A stretch of 52,559 bases of DNA from Ruminiclostridium sp. GTDB lineage: Bacteria; Bacillota; Clostridia; Oscillospirales; Ruminococcaceae. Every line of letters starts with the position of its first letter. The first letter of the stretch is position 1. The stretch covers positions 1-52,559 of the forward strand of contig JAFPUE010000039.1 of the NCBI GenBank assembly GCA_017395555.1, given 5' to 3'. A model generated the notes under the pieces. That model made no database searches, was not told the DNA's origin, and was given only the letters and a program-made list of their open reading frames with translations. Shown piece by piece: positions 1 to 9,298 of this stretch. A program made the position numbers and the translations under genes.

Positions 1-1
1 A

Positions 2-478
2 AAGATACGCGCAAAGCTCGTCTGCGAGGACACGCTGTACGGCTTCGCGAAACGCATTGGCCTCGGTGAGCAGATAAAGCTCGGAAAGGGCGAGGAATCC
101 ACAGGCGGCAGAGACCGCAAGTCGATACTCGCGGACGCTTTCGAGGCGCTGATAGCGGCGATATATCTCGACGGCGGACTTGAAGCCGCGCGGGATTTCA
201 TTCTCCCGTTCCTGCCGCCCGTGGAAACGCTCAAAAGCGGGAAGCTGATTATCGGCGACTACAAAACGAGCCTGCAGGAAGTGATACAGCAGAACCCCGA
301 GGAGCGTATCTCTTACAGGATAGCGGACGAAAAGGGCGCGGCGCACAACAAGATATTCACGGCGAATGTGCTGCTGAACGGTCAGATAATAGGCACGGGC
401 TCCGGCTCAAGCAAGAAGGAAGCCGAGCAGGCGGCCGCGAGAGAAGCGCTCGGACTTATGGGATATGAGACAAACTAA
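2..478 (+). CDS. rnc: Ribonuclease III, 3' part (5' end outside window)
   Basis: Double-strand-specific endoribonuclease that matures rRNA and some mRNAs in the cytoplasm. The reading frame is open from base 2, so only the C-terminal ~158 residues are present. Seen: the end of the RNase III catalytic domain, with the LGKGEE segment and SILADAFEALIAAIYLDGG, whose Asp and Glu belong to the metal site. A double-stranded RNA-binding domain follows (about the last 75 residues), with GSGSSKKEAEQAAAREAL as its basic helix. The stop lies 14 bases inside the next gene, so the two are translationally coupled. An rnc - smc - ftsY order is usual in Clostridia. Confident of identity; the true start is not visible. 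Confidence 0.96.
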   Translation, partial: KIRAKLVCEDTLYGFAKRIGLGEQIKLGKGEESTGGRDRKSILADAFEALIAAIYLDGGLEAARDFILPFLPPVETLKSGKLIIGDYKTSLQEVIQQNPEERISYRIADEKGAAHNKIFTANVLLNGQIIGTGSGSSKKEAEQAAAREALGLMGYETN

Positions 479-1463
479 CATCTCAATTTTTGTGCCGCAT
501 AACGGCTGCCCGCACCGCTGCACGTTCTGCGATCAGCGCTCTATAAGCGGCACCCCGAAAGCACCCTTACCGGAGGAAGTCGCAGCGATACTCACGGAGC
601 AGCTGCCCGTTCTGCGGAAAAACGAGACGAGAGCGGAGATAGCATTCTTCGGCGGCAGCTTCACCGGCATTGAGCGAGGGTATATGATCTCACTGCTTGA
701 AACGGCAAACAGGTTCGTGCGGGAATACCCCGATGTTTACACAGGAATACGCTGCTCGACACGCCCGGATTTCATAAACGAGGAAATACTCGATATTCTC
801 ACGGAGCACGGAATGACGGCGATAGAGCTCGGCGCACAGAGCATGAACGACAAGGTGCTGCGGCTTAACGAGCGCGGACATACCGCGGCGGACGTGGCAA
901 ATGCTGCGGAAATGATAAAGCAGCGCGGATTTTCGCTGGGGCTGCAGATGATGACGGGGCTGTACGGCGACAAGCCGGAATGCTGCATCGAGACGGCACG
1001 GCGGTTCATTGATCTTAAAGCCGACACGGTGCGCATTTACCCGACGGTGATACTTGACGGGACAAGGCTCGGTGAGCTGTACAAAAGCGGCGAATACGAG
1101 ACATTCACATTTGACGATACAATAACGCTGTGCGCGAAGCTGCTGAAAATGTTCGGCGAGGCGGGGATACCGGTGATCCGCCTCGGGCTGCACGCAAGCC
1201 GTGAAGTCGAGAAGAAGATGCTCGGGGGAGTATATCACCCGGCACTCAGGGAGCTTTGCGAAAGCCGGTTGTTCTTTGATGACATGGCGACGGAAATGAA
1301 GCGGCTCGGCGGCACGGATTTCAGCGTATATACCGATCCTGCGAATATTAGCAAGGTAACGGGACAGAAAAAAGAGAACAGAACGAGACTTGCGGGTCTC
1401 GGATACAGATTTACAATAAAACCGGAAAAAGGAACAAGACTAAGGATAGAAAATGCACTTTAA
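465..1463 (+). CDS. Radical SAM protein, Elp3-like (COG1243-type)
   Basis: A 332-residue radical SAM enzyme. Seen: an iron-sulfur cluster motif near the N terminus, NGCPHRCTFCDQ (CxxxCxxC), then FFGGSFTGIE, a glycine-rich SAM-contacting strand, and a TIM-barrel-like continuation with ELGAQSMNDKVL and GLQMMTGLYGD. These resemble the Elp3/YhcC branch. The protein stops where Elp3 would carry its acetyltransferase domain, so it is the short bacterial form. The family commonly sits between rnc and smc in Clostridia; its substrate is not established, and RNA modification is only a guess. It overlaps rnc by 14 bases and smc by 11, implying one transcript. Confidence 0.85.
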   Translation: MRQTNISIFVPHNGCPHRCTFCDQRSISGTPKAPLPEEVAAILTEQLPVLRKNETRAEIAFFGGSFTGIERGYMISLLETANRFVREYPDVYTGIRCSTRPDFINEEILDILTEHGMTAIELGAQSMNDKVLRLNERGHTAADVANAAEMIKQRGFSLGLQMMTGLYGDKPECCIETARRFIDLKADTVRIYPTVILDGTRLGELYKSGEYETFTFDDTITLCAKLLKMFGEAGIPVIRLGLHASREVEKKMLGGVYHPALRELCESRLFFDDMATEMKRLGGTDFSVYTDPANISKVTGQKKENRTRLAGLGYRFTIKPEKGTRLRIENAL

Positions 1464-4400
1464 AACACTGGAAATACAGGGCTTCAAGTCCTTCGCGGAC
1501 AAGACGGTGCTGGATTTCGATACAAAGATGACAGCCGTTGTCGGAAGCAACGGAAACGGCAAGAGCAACATAAGCGACGCGCTTCGCTGGGTAATGGGCG
1601 AGCAGGGCGCAAAGACGCTCCGCGGCGATAAAATGGAGGACGTTATCTTCCACGGCACCGTTACAAGAAAGCAGATGGGCTTTGCGAAAGTCGCGCTCAC
1701 GATAGACAATAAGGACAGAGCGCTGCGTGTAGATACCGACGAGGTGGTCATCGCACGAAAGCTCTACCGTACAGGCGAGAGCGAATACCTTATAAACGGC
1801 GAGAAATGCAGACTTAAAGACATACAGGAGCTCCTTATGGGTACGGGTCTCGGACGCGAGGGATACTCGATAATCGGTCAGGGACGCGTCGCGGAAATAG
1901 TCAACGCAAAAGGCAGTCAGCGCCGCGAGATATTCGAGGAAGCTGCGGGAGTATCAAAATTCCTGCACCAGAAAGCGGACGCGGAACGCGAGCTGCAAAG
2001 AGCGGACGCAAACTACCTGCGCCTCAAAGACACCGAGACCGCTCTCGCGGAGCGCGTACCCGTGCTGCAAAGACAGTCGGAGAAAGCGATAAAGGCGAAA
2101 GGTCTTATAGAGCGCGAAAAAAATATAGAGATATCCGTCACCACAGCCGAGCTCGAACGCATAGAAAAGGAAATGAACGAGATCGAGAACTCGGTGCTCG
2201 AAAATCAGGGTCAGTGTGAGCACTTTGACCGTGAGATAGGCGAGCTTGAGGACGAGAGCGAGTCGCTGTCCGTCAAGAAGGGGCAGTACGCCGCGCAGCT
2301 CGACGATCTGCGCAGAAGCTCGGAGACCGTGAGAGACGAAATGGCGGACGCGGACAAGCAGATCGCCGTACTTGAAAACGAGATAAAGCATAACGGCGAG
2401 CGCATTGCGGATATCGAAAAGCGCCGCGAGGAAAGCCGCCGCAGCGCCGGCGAGTTCATAGCGCAGATCGGCGGTATAGAAAAGCAGACCGCAGCGAAAA
2501 AGCGCGAGTGCGACAATATATCGGCGGAGATAGAGAAGCTGAAAAAGGCGCTCGAAAAGACCGCCGAAAGCGACAAGGAGCTCGACGAGGAGTACAAGGC
2601 ACTCGACGGACAGAACGGCGAGCTGTATTCAAAGCTGACGGAAGCGCGTCTCACGCTCCAGCAGGCGGAAAAGACGAAAGCCGATATCGCGGAGCGTCTC
2701 GAAGAGGATAAGAAAAACTCCGTTGACCGCGAACAGGCAGCGGACAATTACAGAGCAAGACGCAGAACGCTCAGCGGCGAGCTTGAAAAGCTGGGCGAGG
2801 AAAAGTCCGAGCTCGAAAACAAGCTCGTGGGATATAAAAAGCTATACGAAAGCAAGAACGGAAAGCTGACCGAGAGCCGAACGGTATATGAGCAGATGCG
2901 CCGCACCCTCGACGGCAAGCGCCAGAGACTTGAAGCGCTGACGGATATTGAAAAGAACATGGTTGGCTATTTCTCCAGCGTAAAGGCGGTAATGAGCGCC
3001 GGAAAACGCGGTCAGATAGGCGGCATACACGGCACGGTTGCCGATATCATCTCGGTTGACAAGAAATACGCGGCGGCGGTTGAGACTGCGCTCGGTAACG
3101 CGCTCCAGAATATCGTGGTTGACAGCGAGGAGACCGCGAAGCGCTGCATACGCTTCCTGAAAGACTCCAACGGCGGACGCGCGACGTTCTACCCTCTTAC
3201 CTCGGTAAAGGGCTCGTACCTCAACCAGAGCGGGCTTGAAAATGAGGAAGGCTTTGAGGGCATCGCCTCGGAGCTGATAAAATGCGAGGACAGGTACAGA
3301 GATATCATAAGCTCGGTGCTCGGCAGAACGGCTGTCGCGGATGACATAAACTCGGCTGTGCGTATTGCGAAGAAATACGGCTATAAATTTAGGACAGTAA
3401 CACTAGACGGTCAGATAATAAACGCGGGCGGTTCCCTTACGGGCGGCTCGCTGAAAGAGACTACCGGCATAATCTCCCGTAAGCAGGAAATAGACACGCT
3501 CGCTACGGATATCGAAAAGCTCTCGGAGAAGATAAAATCCTCGCAGGAGGAATACGCGGCACTCTCGGCGGAAGTCGGAAAAATGAGCATCGAAATGGAG
3601 GGCTTCACCGAAAGAGTAACGGAGCTCAGGCAGGAGGAAGTCCGTATCACTACCGAGATCGCGGGTATCAAGGATCTTATCCGCCAGCTCGAAGAGCAGC
3701 AGGACAGCGCCGAGCTGATAATCGAAAAGAGCAGAAAGCAGACCGCCGAACAGGATAAGCTGATAGAAGCCGCGAAAGCCGAGATCGAAAAGCTCGGCAG
3801 GAGTATTGCGGAGAACGAGGAAAAGCTGAAACAGGCGGGCGCGAAGCTCGAAAAGGCTGAATCCGAACGCAGCACGGCTTCGGAGAAGATAGCCGAGCTC
3901 AACCTTGCGCGCATAGCCGCGGAGAAGGATATCGAAAATCTTATGCAGCAGAAGGCGGACGCGGAACGCGCAAGAGACGCGGCTGCCGGAAGCAGTGAGA
4001 TATTTGACCGCGAGACGGCGGAGGTGAACGCTTCCACCGAGCAGCTCAGAAAGCAGATAGAGGAAAAGAAAGCGGAGATAGAGACCGCAAAGACGCGCTT
4101 CGGGGACACCGGAAAGGCGATAGAAGAGCTTATCGTCAAGGAAAACGGCTGCGAAAAGCGCATAAGCGAGATAACGAAGGAAATACGCGAAAAGAGCGCC
4201 GACAAGGAAAAGTTCTCGAATGCGCTCGCGGCTGCAACGGAGAAAAAGGCTGCCGCAGAAAAGGAGCGCGACAAGCTGAAAATTGCGCTCTGGGACAAGT
4301 ACGATCTCGCGCTGAGCGACGCAAAGGCACTCGCGGAAAAGATAGACGATTTGGCCGCGGCAAGGCGGGAGCTGCAGGATCTGCGCAGGCAGATATCCGC

Positions 4401-5019
4401 GCTCGGAAGCATAAACTTCTCGGCTATCGAGGAATACGAGGAAGTCAAGTCGCAGTACGACGCGCTTTCAGTTCAGTTAAGCGACGTTGAGAAGTCCAAA
4501 TCGGAGCTCGAAAGGCTGATAAACAACCTGACCGCGGACATAAAAGCGCGGTTCCTCGCGAGCTTCAACGACATCAACGAGAAGTTCAGCTCCGTATTCA
4601 GGGAGGTATTCGGCGGCGGTGAGGCTCACCTTGAGCTGATAGACCCCGAAAACGTCCTCGAAAGCGGCATAGAGATATTCGCGGCACCGCCCGGAAAGCT
4701 GATAAAGAACCTTATCTCGCTGTCCGGCGGCGAGCAGACAATGGTAGCTATCACGATATACTTTGCAATACTGATGCACCGCCCGACGCCGTTCTGTATG
4801 CTTGATGAGGTTGACGCGGCACTCGACGAGATAAACGTCGTGAAATATGTCACCTATCTGAAACGCTTCTGCGCGAGCACACAGCTTATGATAATCACAC
4901 ACAGACGCGGCACGATAGAGGGCTGCGACGTGCTGTACGGCGTGTTCATGCAGGAAAAGGGCGTTTCGCGCCTGATACATCAGGAGCTTATCGACGAAAT
5001 GGAGCTGGAGCTCGATTAA
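1453..5019 (+). CDS. smc: Chromosome segregation protein SMC
   Basis: A 1188-residue SMC ATPase, the core of the condensin that organises and segregates the chromosome with ScpA and ScpB (not in this window). Seen: N-terminal ATPase half with Walker A GSNGNGKSN (usually GPNGSGKSN), long Glu/Lys/Ala-rich coiled coil, a hinge around residues 510-680 (GIHGTVADII to GGSLTGGSLKE), a second coiled coil, then the signature LSGGEQ and Walker B FCMLDEVDAALDE at the C terminus. Length matches bacterial SMC. The start overlaps the radical SAM gene by 11 bases. The order smc then ftsY is the standard Firmicutes arrangement. The Walker A substitutions keep the GxxGxGKS core, so ATP binding should be intact. 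Confidence 0.98.
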   Translation: MHFKTLEIQGFKSFADKTVLDFDTKMTAVVGSNGNGKSNISDALRWVMGEQGAKTLRGDKMEDVIFHGTVTRKQMGFAKVALTIDNKDRALRVDTDEVVIARKLYRTGESEYLINGEKCRLKDIQELLMGTGLGREGYSIIGQGRVAEIVNAKGSQRREIFEEAAGVSKFLHQKADAERELQRADANYLRLKDTETALAERVPVLQRQSEKAIKAKGLIEREKNIEISVTTAELERIEKEMNEIENSVLENQGQCEHFDREIGELEDESESLSVKKGQYAAQLDDLRRSSETVRDEMADADKQIAVLENEIKHNGERIADIEKRREESRRSAGEFIAQIGGIEKQTAAKKRECDNISAEIEKLKKALEKTAESDKELDEEYKALDGQNGELYSKLTEARLTLQQAEKTKADIAERLEEDKKNSVDREQAADNYRARRRTLSGELEKLGEEKSELENKLVGYKKLYESKNGKLTESRTVYEQMRRTLDGKRQRLEALTDIEKNMVGYFSSVKAVMSAGKRGQIGGIHGTVADIISVDKKYAAAVETALGNALQNIVVDSEETAKRCIRFLKDSNGGRATFYPLTSVKGSYLNQSGLENEEGFEGIASELIKCEDRYRDIISSVLGRTAVADDINSAVRIAKKYGYKFRTVTLDGQIINAGGSLTGGSLKETTGIISRKQEIDTLATDIEKLSEKIKSSQEEYAALSAEVGKMSIEMEGFTERVTELRQEEVRITTEIAGIKDLIRQLEEQQDSAELIIEKSRKQTAEQDKLIEAAKAEIEKLGRSIAENEEKLKQAGAKLEKAESERSTASEKIAELNLARIAAEKDIENLMQQKADAERARDAAAGSSEIFDRETAEVNASTEQLRKQIEEKKAEIETAKTRFGDTGKAIEELIVKENGCEKRISEITKEIREKSADKEKFSNALAAATEKKAAAEKERDKLKIALWDKYDLALSDAKALAEKIDDLAAARRELQDLRRQISALGSINFSAIEEYEEVKSQYDALSVQLSDVEKSKSELERLINNLTADIKARFLASFNDINEKFSSVFREVFGGGEAHLELIDPENVLESGIEIFAAPPGKLIKNLISLSGGEQTMVAITIYFAILMHRPTPFCMLDEVDAALDEINVVKYVTYLKRFCASTQLMIITHRRGTIEGCDVLYGVFMQEKGVSRLIHQELIDEMELELD

Positions 5020-5037
5020 CGTCACGGAGGGCTTGAA

Positions 5038-5490
5038 ATGGACAATATTCGCAGCGCACGCGCGTCCGACGCTTCCCGCATAGCGGAGCTTATCGTCACG
5101 AATTACAGGGTGAATTTCTACCCGTTCTTTCACAACGACGAGTTTTATTTCGGCGAGCTGAATGTGCTGGACACGGCGGCGGAATACACCGAAGGCTCAC
5201 AGGCGCTAAAAAACTCGTTCGTGTACGATGACTGCGCGGTCAAGGGATTTATCCGCATTGACGGCAGCGAGGTAAAAAAGCTGTTCGTCGAGCCGCAGTT
5301 CCAGAGCCGCGGCATAGGCGAGAAGCTGCTCACATTCGCGGTAAACGAAAAGAACGCCTCGCACCTGTGGGTGCTGGAATACAACAAGCGCGGCATTGAG
5401 TTCTACAAAAGACACGGCTTTGAGCTCACCGGCGAGAGAAAGATCGAGGACGAGTGGGTGCCGCTGCTGAAAATGAGCAGAGCGATATAG
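5038..5490 (+). CDS. GNAT family N-acetyltransferase
   Basis: A 150-residue single-domain acetyltransferase of the GNAT fold, moving an acetyl group from acetyl-CoA to an unknown amine. Seen: the acetyl-CoA pyrophosphate loop VEPQFQSRGIGEKLL (Q/R-x-x-G-x-G/A) near residue 85, then the late strand and helix WVLEYNKRGIEFYKRHGF typical of family members close to RimI and phosphinothricin-type enzymes. A ribosome site (GGAGG) precedes the ATG at good spacing. It sits between smc and ftsY on the same strand with short gaps, so co-transcription is likely. The substrate cannot be deduced. Confidence 0.88.
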   Translation: MDNIRSARASDASRIAELIVTNYRVNFYPFFHNDEFYFGELNVLDTAAEYTEGSQALKNSFVYDDCAVKGFIRIDGSEVKKLFVEPQFQSRGIGEKLLTFAVNEKNASHLWVLEYNKRGIEFYKRHGFELTGERKIEDEWVPLLKMSRAI

Positions 5491-5502
5491 GAGGATAACC
5501 GT

Positions 5503-6468
5503 TTGGGATTTTTTGAAAAACTGAAGGAAGGTCTGAAAAAGACCAAGGACAGCTTCGTCGCAAAGGTAAACACGCTCGTGAACTCGTTCACGAAGATAGA
5601 CGAGGACTTTTTCGAGGAGCTGGAGGAAACGCTGATACTCTCGGATATCGGAGCGGTAACGGCGGAGAATATATGCACAAGGCTGCGTGCGGTGGTAAAG
5701 CGCACCGGCACAACCGAAACGAACGCTGTAAAGGGATTGCTCAAAGGGATAGTCGCGGATATGCTGCGCGGAGACAACTCACTGAACCTTGAAACAAAGC
5801 CGTCCGCGATACTCGTTATCGGCGTGAACGGAGCCGGCAAGACCACCACGATCGGAAAGCTCGCCGCCAACCTCAAACGAGACGGCAAAAAGGTAATAGT
5901 TGCGGCAGCGGACACATTCAGAGCCGCGGCGATAGATCAGCTGGGCGTCTGGACGGACAGAGCCGGAGTTGAGATAGTGAAGCACGCAGAGGGCAGCGAT
6001 CCGGCTTCGGTGGTATTCGATGCCTGCACCGCGGCAAAGGCAAGAAACGCGGATGTGCTTATCGTCGATACGGCGGGCAGACTGCACAACAAGAAGAACC
6101 TCATGGACGAGCTGAAAAAGATATCGAGGATTATAAATCAGCAGCTTGACGGCTGCTCGCTCGAAACGCTGCTCGTTCTGGACGCAACGACGGGACAGAA
6201 CGCGGTAAATCAGGCGAGACTGTTCAAGGAGGTCTGCGACATTACGGGCATCGTGCTCACAAAGCTCGACGGTACCGCGAAGGGCGGCATAATCCTGCCG
6301 ATAAAGGACGAGCTCGGGATACCCGTAAAGCTCGTAGGCGTAGGCGAGAAAATAGACGATCTCCAGAACTTCATACCCGAGGACTATGCGGAAATACTGT
6401 TTGCGGATGACGGTAAAAAAGACGAAGATGAAGAAGCCGAAAATGACGGCGATGAGGATAACGAATAA
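5503..6468 (+). CDS. ftsY: Signal recognition particle receptor FtsY
   Basis: The GTPase receptor that docks SRP-ribosome complexes at the membrane for co-translational insertion. 321 residues from a TTG start, chosen because AGGAGG sits just upstream. Seen: N domain (residues ~1-95), then the G domain with P-loop GVNGAGKTTTIGKLA, DTFRAAAIDQL, DTAGRLHNK, the guanine-specificity motif TKLDG and a closing GVGEKIDDLQNF. The N-terminal acidic A domain of Escherichia coli FtsY is nearly absent. Instead the last ~20 residues after the G domain are almost entirely Asp and Glu. The stop is 2 bases before the next ATG, so expression is coupled to rdgB. Confidence 0.97.
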   Translation: MGFFEKLKEGLKKTKDSFVAKVNTLVNSFTKIDEDFFEELEETLILSDIGAVTAENICTRLRAVVKRTGTTETNAVKGLLKGIVADMLRGDNSLNLETKPSAILVIGVNGAGKTTTIGKLAANLKRDGKKVIVAAADTFRAAAIDQLGVWTDRAGVEIVKHAEGSDPASVVFDACTAAKARNADVLIVDTAGRLHNKKNLMDELKKISRIINQQLDGCSLETLLVLDATTGQNAVNQARLFKEVCDITGIVLTKLDGTAKGGIILPIKDELGIPVKLVGVGEKIDDLQNFIPEDYAEILFADDGKKDEDEEAENDGDEDNE

Positions 6469-6470
6469 AA

Positions 6471-7061
6471 ATGAAACTTGTAATTGCGACAAATAATCAG
6501 GGTAAAGTAAGAGAAATAAAGGAAATGCTCGAACCGCTCGGTTATGAGCCCGTTTCACTCAAAGACGCGGGTATCGAGATCGAGGTAGTAGAGGACGGCG
6601 AGACCTTCGCAGAGAATGCCCACAAGAAAGCAAAGGCTGTGTATGACATCTGCCATTGTCCCGTTATCGCGGACGACAGCGGGCTTGAAGTCGATTTTCT
6701 CGGCGGCGCTCCGGGCATCTACTCCGCAAGATACGCGGGTGAGGACGCAACCGACGAGCAGCGCATACAGAAGATTCTCGACGAGCTTGACGGCGTGGAC
6801 GAGAGCATGAGAACGGCGCGCTTCGTATGCTCGCTGTACTGCATTCTCGACGACGAGACCGAGTACAGCGTCCGCGGCACCCTCGAAGGCTTCATCGGCA
6901 CCGAACCCCTCGGACATAACGGCTTCGGCTATGACCCGATATTTATGGTGGACGAGGAGACCAGCGTTGCTATGCTGCCCGCGGAGGAAAAGAACCGCAT
7001 CAGTCACCGGGCTTCCGCGATAAAGCAGCTCACAGAAATACTCGCGAAAAGAGAAGCATAA
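6471..7061 (+). CDS. rdgB: dITP/XTP pyrophosphatase (RdgB/HAM1 family)
   Basis: House-cleaning nucleotide pyrophosphatase that hydrolyses non-canonical purine triphosphates (ITP, dITP, XTP) to monophosphates, keeping deaminated bases out of DNA and RNA. 196 residues, normal family length. Seen: N-terminal IATNNQGKVREIKEML substrate loop, the catalytic DDSGLEVDFLGGAPGIYSARYAG segment, GHNGFGYDPIF, and the C-terminal basic SHRASAIKQL helix. The start is 2 bases after the ftsY stop and the stop is 1 base before the following lipoprotein gene, so it is part of the same operon. Confidence 0.96.
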   Translation: MKLVIATNNQGKVREIKEMLEPLGYEPVSLKDAGIEIEVVEDGETFAENAHKKAKAVYDICHCPVIADDSGLEVDFLGGAPGIYSARYAGEDATDEQRIQKILDELDGVDESMRTARFVCSLYCILDDETEYSVRGTLEGFIGTEPLGHNGFGYDPIFMVDEETSVAMLPAEEKNRISHRASAIKQLTEILAKREA

Positions 7062-7062
7062 T

Positions 7063-7971
7063 ATGAGACACAGATACACGGCAGCCGCACTTCTCACCGC
7101 ACTTTCACTGGCAGCCGCGGCCTGCGGTCAGCCAACTGCTCCCGCCGTTACAAGCGCACCGGAAACAATTCCGGCACCCACGGAAACGACAGCAGCCGAG
7201 ACGGAAACGGTAACCTCCGAAACAACTGCCGTCGGAACTACCGAAGCGGTCACCACAACCGAGGAGCCGGAACCGCTCCCCGAAGGCACATACCGTCTCG
7301 ACGGGGTGACGTTCAGATTTTCGGAGATAACCGACGAGCTGCACGAAGATCTTATTGACCTTATGGAAACGCTGCACGGCAAGCCGGAAGGCAAATTCGT
7401 AAGAGTCGTCTTTGAAGTCATCGACGGCGGCGAATACGGCGGGATACGTGCAGACAGGGTAAAAAGCGTGTTCGGCAAGGACGGCAGAACGCGGCTTAAC
7501 GGAGCCTTGCCGATCGACTTCTCGTATTCCGATTCCCTACTCGCGGAAACCGATTCTTCGACGAGCTATATGAACGATCAGATTTTTCCGGTTTTTGTAG
7601 TGGATAACGACTTCGATCCCTCTTCGGCGGAGGTGACTGTCGATCTCTCCGGAATGAATGACCTGCTCCCTGCCCCGCAGAACGTAAAAGCGGAAACAAA
7701 CACAAGGAACAGGAACATTACGGTCTCATGGGATCCGGTAGAAGGCGCGGACGATTACGGAATATCCGTATGCTACCCCGATATTGCCGTGAGATATGAG
7801 GATAAAAAGGTTTTCGGTAACGGTTACGCTTCCGTCTCTACAAAGGACACATCATACACGTTTGAATGTAACGTAAGCAACACCGTTTACCTCAGGGTGT
7901 ACGCCCTTGTCAGCGACGGTGAACATAAAAAAGAACAGTCATACGCATATACGCAGTTCAGACGCTTCTGA
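7063..7971 (+). CDS. Putative lipoprotein with Thr/Glu linker and FN3-like domain
   Basis: A 302-residue predicted surface lipoprotein, not recognised as a named family. Seen: signal peptide of ~20 residues with lipobox LAAAAC, Cys at ~21; a low-complexity Thr/Glu/Ala/Pro linker to about residue 70, likely a cell-wall spanner; a middle domain without a clear match (residues ~75-200); and a C-terminal fibronectin type III-like unit starting at APQNVKAET, with ITVSWDPVEGADDYGISV as its conserved strand pair. It begins 1 base after the rdgB stop, so it is probably transcribed with the housekeeping operon although its role looks unrelated. Binding or scaffold roles are plausible but unproven. Confidence 0.7.
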   Translation: MRHRYTAAALLTALSLAAAACGQPTAPAVTSAPETIPAPTETTAAETETVTSETTAVGTTEAVTTTEEPEPLPEGTYRLDGVTFRFSEITDELHEDLIDLMETLHGKPEGKFVRVVFEVIDGGEYGGIRADRVKSVFGKDGRTRLNGALPIDFSYSDSLLAETDSSTSYMNDQIFPVFVVDNDFDPSSAEVTVDLSGMNDLLPAPQNVKAETNTRNRNITVSWDPVEGADDYGISVCYPDIAVRYEDKKVFGNGYASVSTKDTSYTFECNVSNTVYLRVYALVSDGEHKKEQSYAYTQFRRF

Positions 7972-8049
7972 AAGCTGCAGGAATATAGGCTAAACCAAAG
8001 TATAAATACTGATTGAATAAAAATTTTTTCATACAAGGAGGAAACAAAA

Positions 8050-8409
8050 ATGAACAAGTTAATCAACGAACTCGTAAACAAGAAGGTAGCCGACAAGGTG
8101 AACAGCGTTGTGAAGGCAGCGGAGGAAGAGATCACGATGTCCCGCAAGGTATTCGGACTTGAAATAGCTGTTGCCATTCTCGGCGGTATCGTTTTCGGTA
8201 TGCTCATTTCCCCGCGCAAGAAGGTATCCTACAAGATCGCGAGCAACAATCATGACATAGGCGATTTTGCCGGCAGCAAGCACTGCACCGAGGAATACGA
8301 CGAAGACGAAGACGAGAACGAGGAAGATACCGAAGATGACGATGACAACGGCAGCGACGAAGCTCCCGACAGCGACATCAACGGCAAGAGCAAGTTCATA
8401 AAGCTGTAA
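8050..8409 (+). CDS. Small membrane protein with acidic C-terminal tail
   Basis: A 119-residue protein of unknown function. Seen: an N-terminal amphipathic, charged stretch (residues 1-34), one hydrophobic segment (about 36-53, LEIAVAILGGIVFGMLIS) followed by positive residues, and a C-terminal half dominated by Asp and Glu (DEDEDENEEDTEDDDD region) ending in KFIKL. The positive-inside rule suggests a cytoplasmic acidic tail. A strong ribosome site (AAGGAGG) lies 5-8 bases upstream of the ATG. It is followed after 9 bases by yhbY, so it may be the first gene of the yhbY-nadD-yqeK-rsfS group. Resembles small YtxH-like envelope proteins only in layout. Confidence 0.7.
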   Translation: MNKLINELVNKKVADKVNSVVKAAEEEITMSRKVFGLEIAVAILGGIVFGMLISPRKKVSYKIASNNHDIGDFAGSKHCTEEYDEDEDENEEDTEDDDDNGSDEAPDSDINGKSKFIKL

Positions 8410-8418
8410 GGGGATAAT

Positions 8419-8715
8419 ATGACCGGAAAAGAAAGAGCAAAGCTGCGCGCTCTGGCAAACAGCTATGAGACGATACTCTATGTCGGCAAGAACGGCATAG
8501 GCGACGATCTCGTGAAGCAGGCAGACGACGCGCTCGAAGCAAGAGAGATGATAAAGGGCAAGGTACACGAGACCTGCGAGCTTACCGCGCGCGAGGTCTG
8601 CACCGAGCTTTGCGGGCGGCTGAATGCCGAGCCGGTGCAGGTCATCGGCACAAAGTTCGTGATGTACAGGCAAAACAAAGACCCGAAGAAGAGAGTTGTG
8701 TTCACAGATGAGTAA
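8419..8715 (+). CDS. yhbY: YhbY-type CRM-domain RNA-binding protein
   Basis: A 98-residue stand-alone CRM (YhbY) domain protein, associated with large ribosomal subunit precursors in other bacteria. Seen: the opening LRALANSYETILYVGKNGI, whose GxxG-type loop (GKNG) contacts RNA, followed by helix LVKQADDALEAREMIKGKV and the closing strand PVQVIGTKFVMYR. Length fits the family. It overlaps the start of nadD by 8 bases. In Firmicutes yhbY regularly precedes nadD and yqeK, and the same order is kept here. Confidence 0.93.
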   Translation: MTGKERAKLRALANSYETILYVGKNGIGDDLVKQADDALEAREMIKGKVHETCELTAREVCTELCGRLNAEPVQVIGTKFVMYRQNKDPKKRVVFTDE

Positions 8716-9298
8716 AGTCGGTATTCTCGGAGGAACCTTTGACCCGATACACACGGGTCATGTTATGCTCGCGGAGACTGCGGCAAAGGAGCTAAAACTC
8801 GCGGAGACGCTTATAATACCGGCAGCCGAACCCCCGCACAAGGAAGGCTGCACCGCGCCGTTTACGGACAGATTCGCTATGGCGGAGCGTGCATTTGCGG
8901 GCAGAACGGGCTTTACCGTATCGGATATCGAAAATAAGCTCGGCGGCAGGAGCTTCACGATAAACACCGTCCGTGCGCTGAAAGAGATATATCCGAAAAA
9001 AACGGAGTTTTATCTGATAATCGGCGGCGATCAGCTGTTCACGATCGAGAAGTGGTTCAGGTATGAGGCGCTGCTGAAAGAGTGTCATATTACGGCGGTA
9101 ACGCGCGGTGATATCAGCTACACGGATATGCAGGAGTACGCAAACGAGCTCGGGCGCGTGAAGGTGATAAACGCCGCGATACCGGATATCTCGTCTGCCG
9201 AAATACGCGAAAAGCTGAAAAACGGCGAGGATATAAAGGGGCTTGTTCCGGATGCCGTGCGCGAATATATCGAAGCGGGAGGGCTGTACCGTGGCTGA
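8708..9298 (+). CDS. nadD: Nicotinate-nucleotide adenylyltransferase
   Basis: Joins nicotinate mononucleotide with ATP to form deamido-NAD, the step before NAD synthase (nadE, in this window at 35304-37097). 196 residues from the ATG at 8708. A TTG 12 bases upstream is in frame, but the ATG puts the conserved KVGILGGTFDPIHTGH nucleotidyl-transferase motif at its usual place near the N terminus. Also seen: ISSAEIREKLKNGEDI, the ISSTxIR-like second ATP motif. It overlaps yhbY by 8 bases and runs into yqeK by 8 bases. Confidence 0.95.
   Translation: MSKVGILGGTFDPIHTGHVMLAETAAKELKLAETLIIPAAEPPHKEGCTAPFTDRFAMAERAFAGRTGFTVSDIENKLGGRSFTINTVRALKEIYPKKTEFYLIIGGDQLFTIEKWFRYEALLKECHITAVTRGDISYTDMQEYANELGRVKVINAAIPDISSAEIREKLKNGEDIKGLVPDAVREYIEAGGLYRG

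Noticed and set aside
3411..4448. 345-codon Ser-rich open frame on - within smc
   Set aside because: Arises from the Glu/Ala/Lys-rich coiled-coil codons of smc read backwards.
8696..8707. TTG start 12 bases upstream for nadD
   Set aside because: The ATG at 8708 places the conserved motif normally and overlaps yhbY in the typical way.
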